NCBI GenBank assembly: GCA_028822445.1
Contig: JAPKDQ010000002.1
Span: forward strand, 496,001 to 560,000
Reading direction: 5' to 3'
DNA length: 64,000 nucleotides
Source: Rhodospirillaceae bacterium
Lineage (GTDB): Bacteria > Pseudomonadota > Alphaproteobacteria > Rhodospirillales > Rhodospirillaceae
Positions 1 through 9,002 of this stretch are shown here, piece after piece (within the stretch, counting starts at the first letter, position 1; each line of letters starts with the position of its first letter). The notes beneath the pieces were generated by a model. The model made no database searches, was not told where the DNA came from, and saw nothing but the letters and a program-made list of their open reading frames with translations. Position numbers and translations under genes: made by a program.

Positions 1-1
1 G

Positions 2-1681
2 ATTGGCTTGCGGCCTGTGTCTGCGCTCGTCGACGTTACCCAATACATCAATATTGACCTTGGTCGACCGCTTCACGCATTCGATACAGCAAAATTGACC
101 GGCAACGTCGGCCCAAGGCTAGCGGCAAGCGGCGAAAAGATTCTAGCCCTTAATGGGGTAGAGTATGAGTTGACTGATGCGACACTTGTCGTCGCTGATG
201 ATAGCGGCCCGCAGGCGATTGCGGGTGTGATGGGCGGAAAGCCCTCAAGCTGTAACGAAGACACGACGGAAGTATTTCTTGAATCCGCGTTGTTTGATGC
301 CATTACGGTTGCCAATACGGGGCGGGCGCTGGGCATCGTGTCTGATGCGCGATACTGCTTTGAGCGCGGCGTAGACCCTGCGTCTACGCTTAACGGGGCT
401 GAAATTGCGACCCGGATGATTCTTGATATATGTGGCGGTGAGGCATCTCACCTTGTCATTGGTGGCGCAGCGCCACTTGCTGGTGACGTCGTATCCTTTA
501 GACCTCACCGTGTGGCACAGCTTGGCGGCGTGTTGCTCTCATCAGCCGAAATTCAAGGCATTCTTGAGCGCCTTGGTTTCCATGTCGACAGTGCGAACTC
601 AGAAACGTGGACGGTTCAAGCGCCAACTTGGCGTCGAGATGTTGAAGGTGAACATGATTTGGTCGAAGAGGTGCTTCGAATAAACGGGTACGATGAAATC
701 CCCGTCGAGCCTCTTCCTAGGCCGCCCACTACTAAACCGGCGTTTACAGATGATCAGCGCGGTACCCGCGTGGTTCGACGGACGCTCGCCGGTCGCGGCT
801 TATTTGAAACCACAACGTGGTCTTTCCTCGCGTCAGCTCATGCAGACTTGTTCTTGGGTGAGGGGCAACTCGTCACGCTGCAGAATCCGATTAGTAGCGA
901 CCTGGATGCTATGCGCCCGTCCCTTCTGCCAAACCTTATCGCGGCTGCGGGGCGTAATGCGGCCCGTGCCATGCCAGATGTCGCTTTGTTTGAGATTGGC
1001 CCGCGTTTTGAAGGCGGGGGGCCCGGAGAGCAAACGCTAGTCGCCGGTGGAATTAGAGCTGGACGAAGCGCACCCCGTCATTGGAATTCACAATCAGTGA
1101 CTGTGAGCGTCTTTGAGGCGAAGGCGGATGCAATCGCGGCGATTAGATCGGTCGGTGTGCCGACAGGTCGTCTGCAAGTCGTGACTGGCTCTAAGACACC
1201 AGATTGGTATCACCCTGGTCAGTCCGGAACACTTTGTTTGGGCCCAAATGTTCTGGCAGAATTCGGTGTCCTTCATCCCTTCACACTAAAGGGTTTAGAT
1301 GTTGATGGTCCGGTTGTCGGCTTCGAAGTATTCTTGGACCGCCTTCCAAAACGCAAACGTAAATCTGGCCCGGCGCGCTCGAAGTTCTCACCATCTTCAT
1401 TCCAGCCTGTCGAGCGTGACTTCGCATTTCTATTAAATGACGACGTGGCCGTTGATGACATGATTCGGGCCGTGATCGCCGCCGACAAGGCTCTGATTGC
1501 GTCTGTAGATCTCTTTGACGTCTATGTAGGAGATAAGGTCGAGCCTGGTAAGAAGTCTGTTGCGCTGTCGGTTAGGCTTGAGCCGATAGAGGCCACGCTG
1601 ACAGACAAAGAAATTGAAGATGTATCCCAACGGATTGTAGCCGCGGTTGATAAGGCCGTCGGCGGCCAGTTGCGAACGTAA
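2..1681 (+). CDS. pheT: Phenylalanine--tRNA ligase beta subunit, 5'-truncated by window edge
   Basis: Charges tRNA-Phe with phenylalanine as the beta part of the cytoplasmic alpha2-beta2 synthetase. The frame is open from the first bases, so the real start lies upstream; about 560 residues of a roughly 800-residue family are visible. The piece begins in the B3/B4 editing region (LVDVTQYI, GRPLHAFD), continues through the B5 domain (LGFHVD, WRRDVEGEHDLVEEVLRI) and the catalytic-like core, and ends with the anticodon-binding FDX-ACB domain (PVERDFAFLL, then VYVG and VRLEP) in the last 95 residues. The stop lies 19 bases before lepA, so the two may share a transcript. The partner pheS is expected upstream, outside the window. 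Nothing looks broken. Confidence 0.97.
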   Translation: MGLRPVSALVDVTQYINIDLGRPLHAFDTAKLTGNVGPRLAASGEKILALNGVEYELTDATLVVADDSGPQAIAGVMGGKPSSCNEDTTEVFLESALFDAITVANTGRALGIVSDARYCFERGVDPASTLNGAEIATRMILDICGGEASHLVIGGAAPLAGDVVSFRPHRVAQLGGVLLSSAEIQGILERLGFHVDSANSETWTVQAPTWRRDVEGEHDLVEEVLRINGYDEIPVEPLPRPPTTKPAFTDDQRGTRVVRRTLAGRGLFETTTWSFLASAHADLFLGEGQLVTLQNPISSDLDAMRPSLLPNLIAAAGRNAARAMPDVALFEIGPRFEGGGPGEQTLVAGGIRAGRSAPRHWNSQSVTVSVFEAKADAIAAIRSVGVPTGRLQVVTGSKTPDWYHPGQSGTLCLGPNVLAEFGVLHPFTLKGLDVDGPVVGFEVFLDRLPKRKRKSGPARSKFSPSSFQPVERDFAFLLNDDVAVDDMIRAVIAADKALIASVDLFDVYVGDKVEPGKKSVALSVRLEPIEATLTDKEIEDVSQRIVAAVDKAVGGQLRT

Positions 1682-1700
1682 TTAGAGCTGCTGGAACCCA

Positions 1701-3503
1701 ATGACCGACACCGCGCTTATTCGTAACTTTGCGATCATTGCTCATATTGATCACGGAAAATCGACACTCGCTGACCGTTTGATCCAGTTTTGTGACGGAT
1801 TGGCTGATAGGGAAATGAAGGAACAGGTCCTTGATAATATGGACTTGGAACGCGAGCGTGGGATTACGATCAAAGCGCAAACCGTTCGTCTATCTTACAA
1901 GGCCAAAGATGGAACCGTTTATCAGCTTAATCTCGTGGATACACCAGGACATGTTGATTTTGCCTATGAAGTAAGCCGGTCTCTCCGTGCCTGTGAAGGC
2001 TCGTTATTGATCGTTGACGCATCACAAGGTGTTGAAGCGCAAACTCTTGCCAACGTTTATCAGGCTCTGGATGCGAACCACGAGATTGTTCCTGTTTTGA
2101 ACAAGATCGACCTTCCGGCTGCAGAGCCGGGACGTGTTCGTCAACAGATCGAAGATGTTATTGGATTAGATGCGTCTGAGGCAATCGAAGTCTCTGCTAA
2201 AACGGGTGTTGGAATTCCTGAAGTGCTGGAGACTTTAGTCAAGCGATTGCCGGCCCCAACGGGTGACCCTGCAGCGCCGCTAAAAGCGCTACTGGTCGAC
2301 TCTTGGTATGACACCTACCTTGGCGTGGTTATCCTCGTCCGTGTCGTCGAGGGCACTTTGCGTAAGGGTATGAAGGTGCGGATGATGTCAAACGGCGCAA
2401 CCTACGAACTCGACGGGGTTGGCGTGTTTACGCCTAAGCGGGTAAATATGCCTGCGCTTGGTCCAGGCGAGATCGGGTTCTTAAACGCTAGCATTAAGTC
2501 TGTGTCTGATTGTCAAGTTGGAGACACGGTTACCGATGATAAGCGTCCCACAGATACTCCGTTGGATGGATTTCGGCCGTCGACGGCAGTGGTCTGGTGT
2601 GGCTTGTTCCCTGTAGATGCATCGGACTATGAAGACCTGAAAGATAGTCTCGGAAAACTTCATCTCAATGACGCGAGTTTTGAGTTCCAGGCAGAAAGCT
2701 CGGCTGCGCTCGGGTTTGGATACCGCTGCGGGTTTCTCGGCCTACTTCATATGGAGATCGTGCAGGAGCGACTATTCCGTGAATTCGGACTGGAACTCAT
2801 TACGACGGCGCCGAGTGTTGTGTACCGGCTACATACAACGCAGGAAGATATTATAGAGCTTCATAACCCTGCCGACATGCCGGACGTGACGAAGATCGTC
2901 TCTATGGAGGAGCCTTGGGTGAGGGCAACCATCATGGTGCCCGACGATTATCTAGGATCCGTGCTGCAATTGTGCACGGAGCGCCGTGGCGTGCAGATTG
3001 ACCTTACCTACGTTGGCTCGCGTGCCATGGCTGTCTATCGATTGCCGCTCAACGAGATTGTGTTCGATTTCTACGACCGGCTTAAATCCATATCAAAAGG
3101 CTACGCCAGTTTTGACTATGAGATGGACGAATACGTTGAAAGCCAACTCGTGCGCATCAGTATTCTGGTGAATGCAGAACCGGTTGATGCGCTGGCGTTC
3201 ATTGCGCACCGATCACAAGCAGAGGCGCGCGGCCGACAGATATGCGCACGCTTGAAGGAGCTGATTCCTAAACATCTGTTTAAGATTCCAATCCAGGCGG
3301 CCATCGGTGGAAAGGTCATTGCGCGTGAAACCATCAGCGCTATGCGTAAGGACGTGACAGCTAAGTGTTATGGTGGTGATATTTCCAGAAAGCGGAAACT
3401 GCTCGACAAGCAAAAGGCGGGTAAGAAAAAGATGCGCCAGTTCGGTCGCGTTGATATCCCACAGACAGCGTTTATTGAAGCGCTGAAAATGCCAGAAACT
3501 TAG
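1701..3503 (+). CDS. lepA: Elongation factor 4 (LepA), back-translocating GTPase
   Basis: Ribosome-associated GTPase acting on stalled or mistranslocated ribosomes. At 600 residues it is the normal family length. The GTPase domain shows the P-loop AHIDHGKST at residues 14-22, DTPGH at 80-84 and NKID at 134-137. The LepA-specific C-terminal domain follows, with [19 protein letters not shown] and the ending [14 protein letters not shown]. The ATG lies 19 bases after pheT. In many proteobacteria lepA is paired with lepB, but here it is followed by a small convergent membrane protein gene. Assignment is secure. Confidence 0.98.
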   Translation: MTDTALIRNFAIIAHIDHGKSTLADRLIQFCDGLADREMKEQVLDNMDLERERGITIKAQTVRLSYKAKDGTVYQLNLVDTPGHVDFAYEVSRSLRACEGSLLIVDASQGVEAQTLANVYQALDANHEIVPVLNKIDLPAAEPGRVRQQIEDVIGLDASEAIEVSAKTGVGIPEVLETLVKRLPAPTGDPAAPLKALLVDSWYDTYLGVVILVRVVEGTLRKGMKVRMMSNGATYELDGVGVFTPKRVNMPALGPGEIGFLNASIKSVSDCQVGDTVTDDKRPTDTPLDGFRPSTAVVWCGLFPVDASDYEDLKDSLGKLHLNDASFEFQAESSAALGFGYRCGFLGLLHMEIVQERLFREFGLELITTAPSVVYRLHTTQEDIIELHNPADMPDVTKIVSMEEPWVRATIMVPDDYLGSVLQLCTERRGVQIDLTYVGSRAMAVYRLPLNEIVFDFYDRLKSISKGYASFDYEMDEYVESQLVRISILVNAEPVDALAFIAHRSQAEARGRQICARLKELIPKHLFKIPIQAAIGGKVIARETISAMRKDVTAKCYGGDISRKRKLLDKQKAGKKKMRQFGRVDIPQTAFIEALKMPET

Positions 3504-3512
3504 TTTCTTAAA

Positions 3513-3827
3513 TTATGTGGTGCGGAAGATGCGGCCATGAGGAAGGCGACGACGGCAGGTGTGGGCAATAATAACCCCACTTGGTCCAAGGACAGCCCAG
3601 GCTGGAAGAGCGAGCAATAGAGCCACAGAAAACCGCCAGAGGTCACCAGATAGCCCGGCTTCAAGGAAATTAAAGGTTTTGCCCCACAGAAGGGCCCAGA
3701 CGTCAGCAGTGGCTAGGCCTTGGTAGTTTCCGTTACCAAGAGCCATAACGACCTCGCCTGAAGCCATAATAATAGCGACGAGCACCATAGTCCAACCTAG
3801 CGTGCGCCCAATAAACATTGGTGCCAT
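3513..3827 (-). CDS. Small conserved membrane protein of unknown function
   Basis: A 104-residue protein with two hydrophobic stretches: an N-terminal helix at about residues 9-30 (GWTMVLVAIIMASGEVVMAL) and a second at about 66-90 containing LPAWAVLGPSGV. It ends in a basic tail (CRRRLPHGRIFR). The GEVVMALG element, a W-rich middle and a LPAW.xLG motif before an arginine cluster resemble a small inner-membrane family I know from alphaproteobacterial genomes without an assigned function. It converges on lepA with 9 bases between stops. The start at 3827 follows a GGGGA element. No function is proposed. Confidence 0.6.
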   Translation of the reverse strand: MAPMFIGRTLGWTMVLVAIIMASGEVVMALGNGNYQGLATADVWALLWGKTFNFLEAGLSGDLWRFSVALLLALPAWAVLGPSGVIIAHTCRRRLPHGRIFRTT

Positions 3828-3980
3828 TAGTCCCCGAGTTGTTTAGTTCCCCTGTGACGCAAACTATACGGTCCAAGGCCCTCAAACCACCACCCTTTTC
3901 TCTTTAGTTTCGAATAAATATTGAATTGTTGGGCGTTGCCAGACCTTAATCCCTACGCTAGATTCCGCGCCTTCAGAGCA

Positions 3981-4070
3981 GGAGGGGTGGCCGAGTGGTT
4001 GAAGGCGCACGCTTGGAAAGCGTGTATGCGGGAAACCGTATCGTGGGTTCGAATCCCACTCCCTCCGCCA
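3981..4070 (+). tRNA. tRNA-Ser (anticodon GGA)
   Basis: A 90-base gene with encoded CCA. The acceptor stem GGAGGGG pairs with TCCCTCC, with discriminator G. The anticodon stem CACGC/GCGTG (4008-4012 and 4020-4024) encloses the loop TTGGAAA with anticodon GGA at 4015-4017, which reads serine UCC/UCU codons. A long variable arm, typical of class II tRNA-Ser, precedes the T arm GTGGGTTCGAATCCCAC. No intron or mismatch beyond one G-U in the acceptor stem. Confidence 0.98.
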
Positions 4071-4191
4071 TTACCTATAATAAATACAATAATATCAATT
4101 ACTTATGTATTGATTAGCTGCCTTAACCATCTTTATACCCACCTTCTGAATCGGTCTTTGCGAAATGGAGACTTCAGAGGGGGACATCTAT

Positions 4192-4363
4192 ATGACCGCG
4201 AAGCTTCTGATCAATCAGTATGGCGACGACTCAATTTTCCAGGCTTCGACTAAAGTGGACGCTTTGCTGGAAGCTGGCGAGTTAGATGGTCAGAGTATGG
4301 TTGCGCATTCTCAACGCGATAAAGGACATCCAGAATACGACTCCACCCGGCCCATTGAATTGA
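4192..4363 (+). pseudogene. Frameshifted small gene, DUF6961-like
   Basis: ATG at 4192 follows a good GAGGGGG ribosome site and opens a frame starting MTAKLLINQYGDDSIFQ, then VDALLEAGELDGQ. This matches small alphaproteobacterial proteins of the pattern 'KLLI.QHGD.A...A...AD.LL..GD.DGQ.VW.RI..AI..LQ'. Directly after DGQ the frame goes wrong; moving one base at about 4294 gives VWLRILNAIKDIQNTTPPG and a stop at 4361-4363, which is the expected ending. A single inserted base therefore separates the two halves. Left uncorrected, the frame runs to 4380 with an unrelated tail. A sequencing error cannot be excluded, but the next gene downstream is also broken. Confidence 0.75.
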
Positions 4364-4401
4364 ACCCTGCCGTCCCTTAACGTCCAAGGTGGAGTACTTA
4401 A

Positions 4402-4660
4402 ATGTTCAAAAAAATCACAACTGGAATTGTGGCTTTCGCCGGAATAGCGTCCTGAGCTGCCTGCATAAGTTATCAACCCGCACTATTCACAGGTGGTTAT
4501 ACTGAAACTCCACTCTCAAGGAACGCCTATCAAATAAACTCTGCCGGCAACGCTTTCACCAGTGCAGGAAAAGTCCAAAATATTGCGTCGCTGCGAGCTT
4601 CGGCGAGAACTTGAATTTCGCGGTTCCTTCTTTGACCCGTACATACCGCCGATTCTTCTG
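4402..4660 (+). pseudogene. Broken CC0125/CC1285-type lipoprotein
   Basis: ATG at 4402 opens MFKKITTGIVAFAGIAS, a lipoprotein signal start, then hits TGA at 4453-4455, exactly where the lipobox should be. Reading through gives AAC (lipobox cysteine), then ISYQPALFTGGYTETPLSRN, YQINSAGNAFTSAGKVQN and ASLRAS. This is the hallmark order 'YQPA..GGY.ET.L....y.vsf.GNa.TS...v....llRaaELt' of the CC0125/CC1285 lipoprotein family. After LRAS another frame change and a stop follow, so the usual 'ELTL..GY.YF' end is lost. The 3' end runs into a convergent gene. Family assignment is from remembered motifs. Confidence 0.72.
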
Positions 4661-4663
4661 TTC

Positions 4664-5041
4664 TTAGTCTTCTTCTTTCAGAACTGCTGACAGAAAGCCC
4701 GAATCGCCGGGATCGTCGAGATTTGCATAAAGACTCCCAAATATCCTCTGTGAGAACAGTAACCGTGCGTCGCGCATCTCTTGCTTCATCTCAGAGTCAG
4801 GCTTGAATTCTTCGATCATGCCTGGCGTTACTTTGCCTTTGGTCGCGAGTAGATGTTCTGTCACTGTCTGACGATCGCGGTTGACCCAAATCTCCCCCGC
4901 TAGCTGCAGGCAAACCTCGAGCAAATGGTCGATCATTTCCTCCTTGAAATAGTGAGGGTGCCCCTTCTCAAATCCGGGAAGTTCTTTTACGTAGTCGAGC
5001 CCCTCATTGAGGTCTCTGCGATTTTCTTTTTTATCCGGCAT
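4664..5041 (-). CDS. Uncharacterised protein with the 'ELW..DRQ.VTE' motif, copy A
   Basis: A 125-residue soluble, charged protein of unknown function. I chose the ATG at 5041 (MPDKKENRRDL) because GGGGAA lies just upstream; an upstream start at 5104 is possible but adds a basic stretch. The central segment (EEMIDHLLEVC, then GEIWVNRDRQTVTEHLL, then EFKPDSEMKQEMRDAR) aligns along its length with the protein encoded at 18223..18522 in this window, so the two are paralogues. The C-terminus is longer here (DDPGDSGFLSAVLKEED). No enzyme motif or membrane segment is visible. It converges on the dead lipoprotein gene. Confidence 0.7.
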   Translation of the reverse strand: MPDKKENRRDLNEGLDYVKELPGFEKGHPHYFKEEMIDHLLEVCLQLAGEIWVNRDRQTVTEHLLATKGKVTPGMIEEFKPDSEMKQEMRDARLLFSQRIFGSLYANLDDPGDSGFLSAVLKEED

Positions 5042-5247
5042 CTTGTATTCCCCGTGCTCATGGATGCGTTTTCTCTTCGTACGATGAGAACTTAGAACGC
5101 GCAAGAACGCTTTCGCATAGAATGATCAAAATCAAACTGCCTGGTTGTTGGCGAAGTATATCTGCCTATACTTCCGGCACAACGTGAGTGGCGTGCGTGT
5201 CAGCCTAGCATTCTGTTTAGCCGTAGTTCCAAGGCTAGTGGAGAATT

Positions 5248-6762
5248 ATGAGATTAAAGCAGTTTATTAAGTGCGTGCTTCAAACTTGTCTCATGATGAC
5301 TGTGATGTGGGTCGTGCCCGCCCAGTCTGAGAAGACCCTGCGCATGGCGGTCAATGCGCTTCCTCAGTTTCTTGGCCATCCCTTCGCTTCTACGGCGCGG
5401 CCCACTGTTTTTACTACGGGCGCTATTTACGACGGTTTAGTGAAGTTTGATGGTGATGGGAACCTCATGCCATGGCTCGCGGTGGCTTGGGAAAATGTCG
5501 ACGAATACACTTGGCGCTTCACCCTTCGCGACGGCGTTACTTTTTCTAACGGCACCCCTCTAACGTCAGACTCAATCAAAGCGGCAGTTGATTGGCTTAC
5601 CAGCGACGCTTCGGCTCGAGATGGCGTGCGGGGGGAAATACAATTCTTAAGGGGTGTGAGAATTATAGACGGCCTGACCGCCGAGATAACAACGACGACA
5701 CCCGTACCTAATATGCCTAACTATACCGGGTCTCTCATCATGGTTGATGCACCCAGATTCAGAGAGCTCGGTCGTCAGGGTTATGCGGAGGAACCCGTTG
5801 GTACGGGCCCATTCAAAGTTGAGAACTGGGGCGCGTCAAAGATTACGATGACGGCCAACAAAAGTTCGTGGAATGCGCCTAAGGTGGAACGCCTGGAAAT
5901 TTTTGCAGTGCCTGATATTTCTGGCCGTGTCCAAGCCTTGTTGTCAGGGCGCGTTGATGTGGCGATTGGTCTCGGACCCGACGAGCGTTTATCTGTTGAG
6001 GCCGGCGGCGCTGTGTCAAAGGGCTGGCTTGATCCGTCAGTCACGGCCATTACCTTTGTTACTGTTCATGGAGGCCCATTGGCGGACGTGCGGGTGCGTC
6101 AGGCCCTAAACTACGCCGTTAACAAGCAGGCGATCATCACCAATTTATTTGGCGGCGCAACGACCCCTGCTACCCAGGGTGTGTCCCACCAAGCCTATGG
6201 GTACAATCCGGATCTTGAGCCCTATCCCTATGACCCCGACAAGGCTATGTCGTTGCTGGCAGATGCGGGTTATGCAGAGGGCTTCGCGTTTGAGTTTCTG
6301 GCTCAAACGGGCCTAGGGTCAGGCACGCTACTATTTCAACAGGTTGCTTCAGATTTGGCGCGTATCGGCGTTACCATGGAGATCCGCCTGTTACCTGCAT
6401 CTGCTTACCTAACTGCAATTCTGCGGGACCCTAACCACGGCGGTGCTGGTGCCCATGCTGTTATATGGCCAGCTTGGCCTACTTTCGACGCGTTGCGGCC
6501 GTTGTTGATGCATTCATGCCTCCGCAATCCGGCTTGGCACTGTGATGAGGCAATTCAGCCAAAGATTAAAGAGGCGCTGGCAGAGTGGGATCCAGAACGA
6601 GGATTAAGGTTGCGCCATGAGCTTATGGCGTATACGCGTGATTCTGCACCAGCGATCTTTCTTCACGAATCGCCTGAGTTTGCAGGTTTATCACCTCGGG
6701 TGACCGGCTACCGCCAAATGCACGGCTATATTAACTACAATGAAATAGATCTGATTGATTAA
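5248..6762 (+). CDS. ABC transporter substrate-binding protein, family 5 (peptide type)
   Basis: Periplasmic ligand-binding protein of the SBP_bac_5 (DppA/OppA) family, 504 residues. An N-terminal signal peptide of about 27 residues ends near VPAQS. Family features follow: TGAIYDGLVKFD, LAVAWENVDEYTWRFTLRDGVTF, FSNGTPLT, the GTGPFKVENW segment, and VRQALNYAVNKQAII in the middle. Such proteins bind peptides or other small molecules and pass them to a cognate permease. No permease or ATPase gene is adjacent; an M19 dipeptidase gene converges downstream, so a peptide-scavenging link is conceivable but inferred. The substrate cannot be predicted. Confidence 0.9.
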   Translation: MRLKQFIKCVLQTCLMMTVMWVVPAQSEKTLRMAVNALPQFLGHPFASTARPTVFTTGAIYDGLVKFDGDGNLMPWLAVAWENVDEYTWRFTLRDGVTFSNGTPLTSDSIKAAVDWLTSDASARDGVRGEIQFLRGVRIIDGLTAEITTTTPVPNMPNYTGSLIMVDAPRFRELGRQGYAEEPVGTGPFKVENWGASKITMTANKSSWNAPKVERLEIFAVPDISGRVQALLSGRVDVAIGLGPDERLSVEAGGAVSKGWLDPSVTAITFVTVHGGPLADVRVRQALNYAVNKQAIITNLFGGATTPATQGVSHQAYGYNPDLEPYPYDPDKAMSLLADAGYAEGFAFEFLAQTGLGSGTLLFQQVASDLARIGVTMEIRLLPASAYLTAILRDPNHGGAGAHAVIWPAWPTFDALRPLLMHSCLRNPAWHCDEAIQPKIKEALAEWDPERGLRLRHELMAYTRDSAPAIFLHESPEFAGLSPRVTGYRQMHGYINYNEIDLID

Positions 6763-6822
6763 GGCGCGTCGAATTCAGATGTGAATTTGAGAAAGTTTTG
6801 TGCGACCGTCTTAAAAGAGCGG

Positions 6823-8067
6823 TTAGCCCTTTGCCTCTTTTGCATAGGCTTCAACGTCGGCGAGAACGCGGAGTAGGTTTCCGCCCCATAGTTTGGCTAT
6901 CTGTTCTTCGTTGTAGCCCCGCTGCACCAATTCCAGTGTAACGTTGAACGTTTCCGAGGCATCAGACCAACCGGCTATGCCGCCGCCGCCATTAAAGTCG
7001 GACGCTATACCGACGTGCCCGATGCCTACTTTCTCAACTGCGTAATCTATATGATCAGCTAAGTCCTTAACCCCAGCCTTGGGGAACGCGAGCTCAATCT
7101 CGGCCATTCTTGCGTCATATGTTTGCAGGTCGTCACCGGCCAGCTTCCGGTAGTCGGCGAATGATATAATACCCAGTTCCTTCCAAAGCGCCGCAATCGC
7201 ATCTTTCTTGCCTTGGGGGACGGCTCTTAAGTAACTGTCGAACGCGACAACCTGAACAACACCGTTTGATTTTTTGATGGCCATGAGCTCTTCGTCGCTC
7301 ATGTTGCGCGGGTGGTCATAAACCCCTTCGAGACTTGAGTGGGATGCGATTACGGGGGCTTTTGATTCCGCAATAATATCTAAGGACGTTTGTTTCGATG
7401 CATGGGATACGTCGACCATGATGCCAAGCTCGTTAAGACGATTTACGACCTGACGACCTAAGTCCGTAATTCCACCGTGCTCCTCGTCAGGCTCACCACG
7501 TCGCCGGTTGGGGACGGATGAATCACCAAGGTCGTTATGCCCTGTGTGAATGAGGCCCAAGTAACGGGCGCCATAATCGTAGAACTGATCCAGCAACCTG
7601 AGGTCTTTACCCATAGGGTAGCCGTTCTCGATGCCAATAAGGGCGACTTTCTTACCCGCAGCATCGATGCGGCGCACGTCGTCCGCCGTTCTCGCGAGTT
7701 CAATCTGGTCTGGGTACATGTCACTTGTGACACGATGGATAGCTGAAAACTTCACAAAGGCATCTGACAACGCCTTGGCGTACCCAGCGTCTGTGCGTGG
7801 GCCCTGTCCGACAAAGACAATGATGAAGGTGGCATCTAGACCACCCTCAATCATTGTCGGTATATGAACCTGTTGACCACGGGGCCCAGGCTTCATGGGG
7901 TCGTAGGCTGTGGTTGCGAAGTTGGGCGGGATATCAACATGAGTATCGACTGTGATGACCCGCTTATGAATACCGCGCGCTCTATCGATAATGTTTTGGT
8001 TGGTATCGCTTGCGAGGCTGCTGAATGCGAACAGCGCAAGTGGTATGGTTAAACCCATGACGCGCAT
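6823..8067 (-). CDS. Membrane dipeptidase, peptidase family M19, with intact metal site
   Basis: Zinc dipeptidase related to renal dipeptidase; cleaves dipeptides, including D-amino-acid types in some bacteria. I chose ATG at 8067 (MRVMGLTIPL) because GGAG lies six bases upstream and a signal peptide then begins immediately; the longest open frame starts at 8115. All expected ligands are present: HxD as THVD (residues 43 and 45), the bridging Glu in GIENGYP, LIHTGHND, VDVSH and ASHSS. Exported by the signal peptide. It is the last gene of a minus-strand run, 53 bases after purU. A paralogue at 14375..15598 has lost several of these ligands. Confidence 0.92.
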   Translation of the reverse strand: MRVMGLTIPLALFAFSSLASDTNQNIIDRARGIHKRVITVDTHVDIPPNFATTAYDPMKPGPRGQQVHIPTMIEGGLDATFIIVFVGQGPRTDAGYAKALSDAFVKFSAIHRVTSDMYPDQIELARTADDVRRIDAAGKKVALIGIENGYPMGKDLRLLDQFYDYGARYLGLIHTGHNDLGDSSVPNRRRGEPDEEHGGITDLGRQVVNRLNELGIMVDVSHASKQTSLDIIAESKAPVIASHSSLEGVYDHPRNMSDEELMAIKKSNGVVQVVAFDSYLRAVPQGKKDAIAALWKELGIISFADYRKLAGDDLQTYDARMAEIELAFPKAGVKDLADHIDYAVEKVGIGHVGIASDFNGGGGIAGWSDASETFNVTLELVQRGYNEEQIAKLWGGNLLRVLADVEAYAKEAKG

Positions 8068-8120
8068 GGCAGGCTCCATCGCAGTTAAGGTCAAATGGAC
8101 TGCAATAATGGCCACCTTAT

Positions 8121-8999
8121 CTAGCGAAAGACCACCGTCTTTGTGCCGTTTAAGAGGACCCGCCGTTCTGCATACGAGAGGACAGCGCGCGATAGCACGG
8201 AGCTTTCGATGTCGCGTCCCAATAGAACGAGGTCGTCTGGGCTCAGTGTGTGATCCACGCGCTCAACGGCTTGCTCAATAATCGGACCTTCGTCGAGGTC
8301 TGGGGTCACGTAGTGGGCTGTTGCTCCAATAATTTTAACGCCGCGGGCATGTGCCTGGTGATAGGGCCGGGCGCCCTTGAAGCCTGGTAGGAAGGAATGG
8401 TGAATGTTAATCACTCGTCCGGGTAATTTAGAGCAGGTTTCAGCCGAGAGAATCTGCATGTAGCGAGCCAACACCAGAAGCTCAGTCTCTGTTGAAGATA
8501 TGACTTCCAGAAGCTTGTCTTCCTGGCTTTCTTTCGTTTCAGCTTTTACAGGTAGGTAATGAAAAGGTATTTCGTGCCACTCGACTAGATCGCGAAAATT
8601 TTCGTGATTGGATACAACGGCTGTCACATCTAAGGGTGCCGCCCCTATTTTTACACGATGCAAAAGGTCGTTGAGGCAATGGCCAAACTTGGATACCGCG
8701 ATAACTGTTTTCACTTTTTCCTGTGATCCAAAAAGGTCCCAGGCCATGTCAAATTGATCCGCCAAACCTGAAAAACCGTTGTAGATTACGTCGCGTGAAA
8801 GTGGTTCTGTGGCGCCCGCCTTAAAGACCGTCCGCATGAAGAATCGTCTAGTGTCTGGGTCTCCGTATTGGGCGCTCTCCGTAATAAAAGCATTCTGTTC
8901 GGCAAGAAACGTTACAACGGCTGCGACGATACCAATGGTGTCGGGGCACTGGATGGTTAAAACGTAGCAGTCATCACATTGGGATGGAGAAGATGTCAT
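8121..8999 (-). CDS. purU: Formyltetrahydrofolate deformylase
   Basis: Hydrolyses 10-formyl-THF to formate and THF, balancing one-carbon pools. 292 residues, close to family length. An N-terminal ACT domain (about residues 8-85, starting VLTIQCPDTIGIVAAVV) senses amino acids in studied homologues. The formyltransferase domain follows, with the catalytic region INIHHSFLPGF, GARPYHQAHARGVKIIGATAHYV and TPDLDEGPIIEQ; the Asn-His-Asp set of the family is visible in these segments. The start codon is three bases after the meaB stop, so it is co-transcribed with the methylmalonyl-CoA mutase genes. That pairing is not one I know as standard. Confidence 0.95.
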   Translation of the reverse strand: MTSSPSQCDDCYVLTIQCPDTIGIVAAVVTFLAEQNAFITESAQYGDPDTRRFFMRTVFKAGATEPLSRDVIYNGFSGLADQFDMAWDLFGSQEKVKTVIAVSKFGHCLNDLLHRVKIGAAPLDVTAVVSNHENFRDLVEWHEIPFHYLPVKAETKESQEDKLLEVISSTETELLVLARYMQILSAETCSKLPGRVINIHHSFLPGFKGARPYHQAHARGVKIIGATAHYVTPDLDEGPIIEQAVERVDHTLSPDDLVLLGRDIESSVLSRAVLSYAERRVLLNGTKTVVFR

Positions 9000-9002
9000 A
9001 CT

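Noticed and set aside
3921-4253. Open frame running across the tRNA-Ser gene
   Set aside because: It covers a tRNA and has no recognisable protein features.
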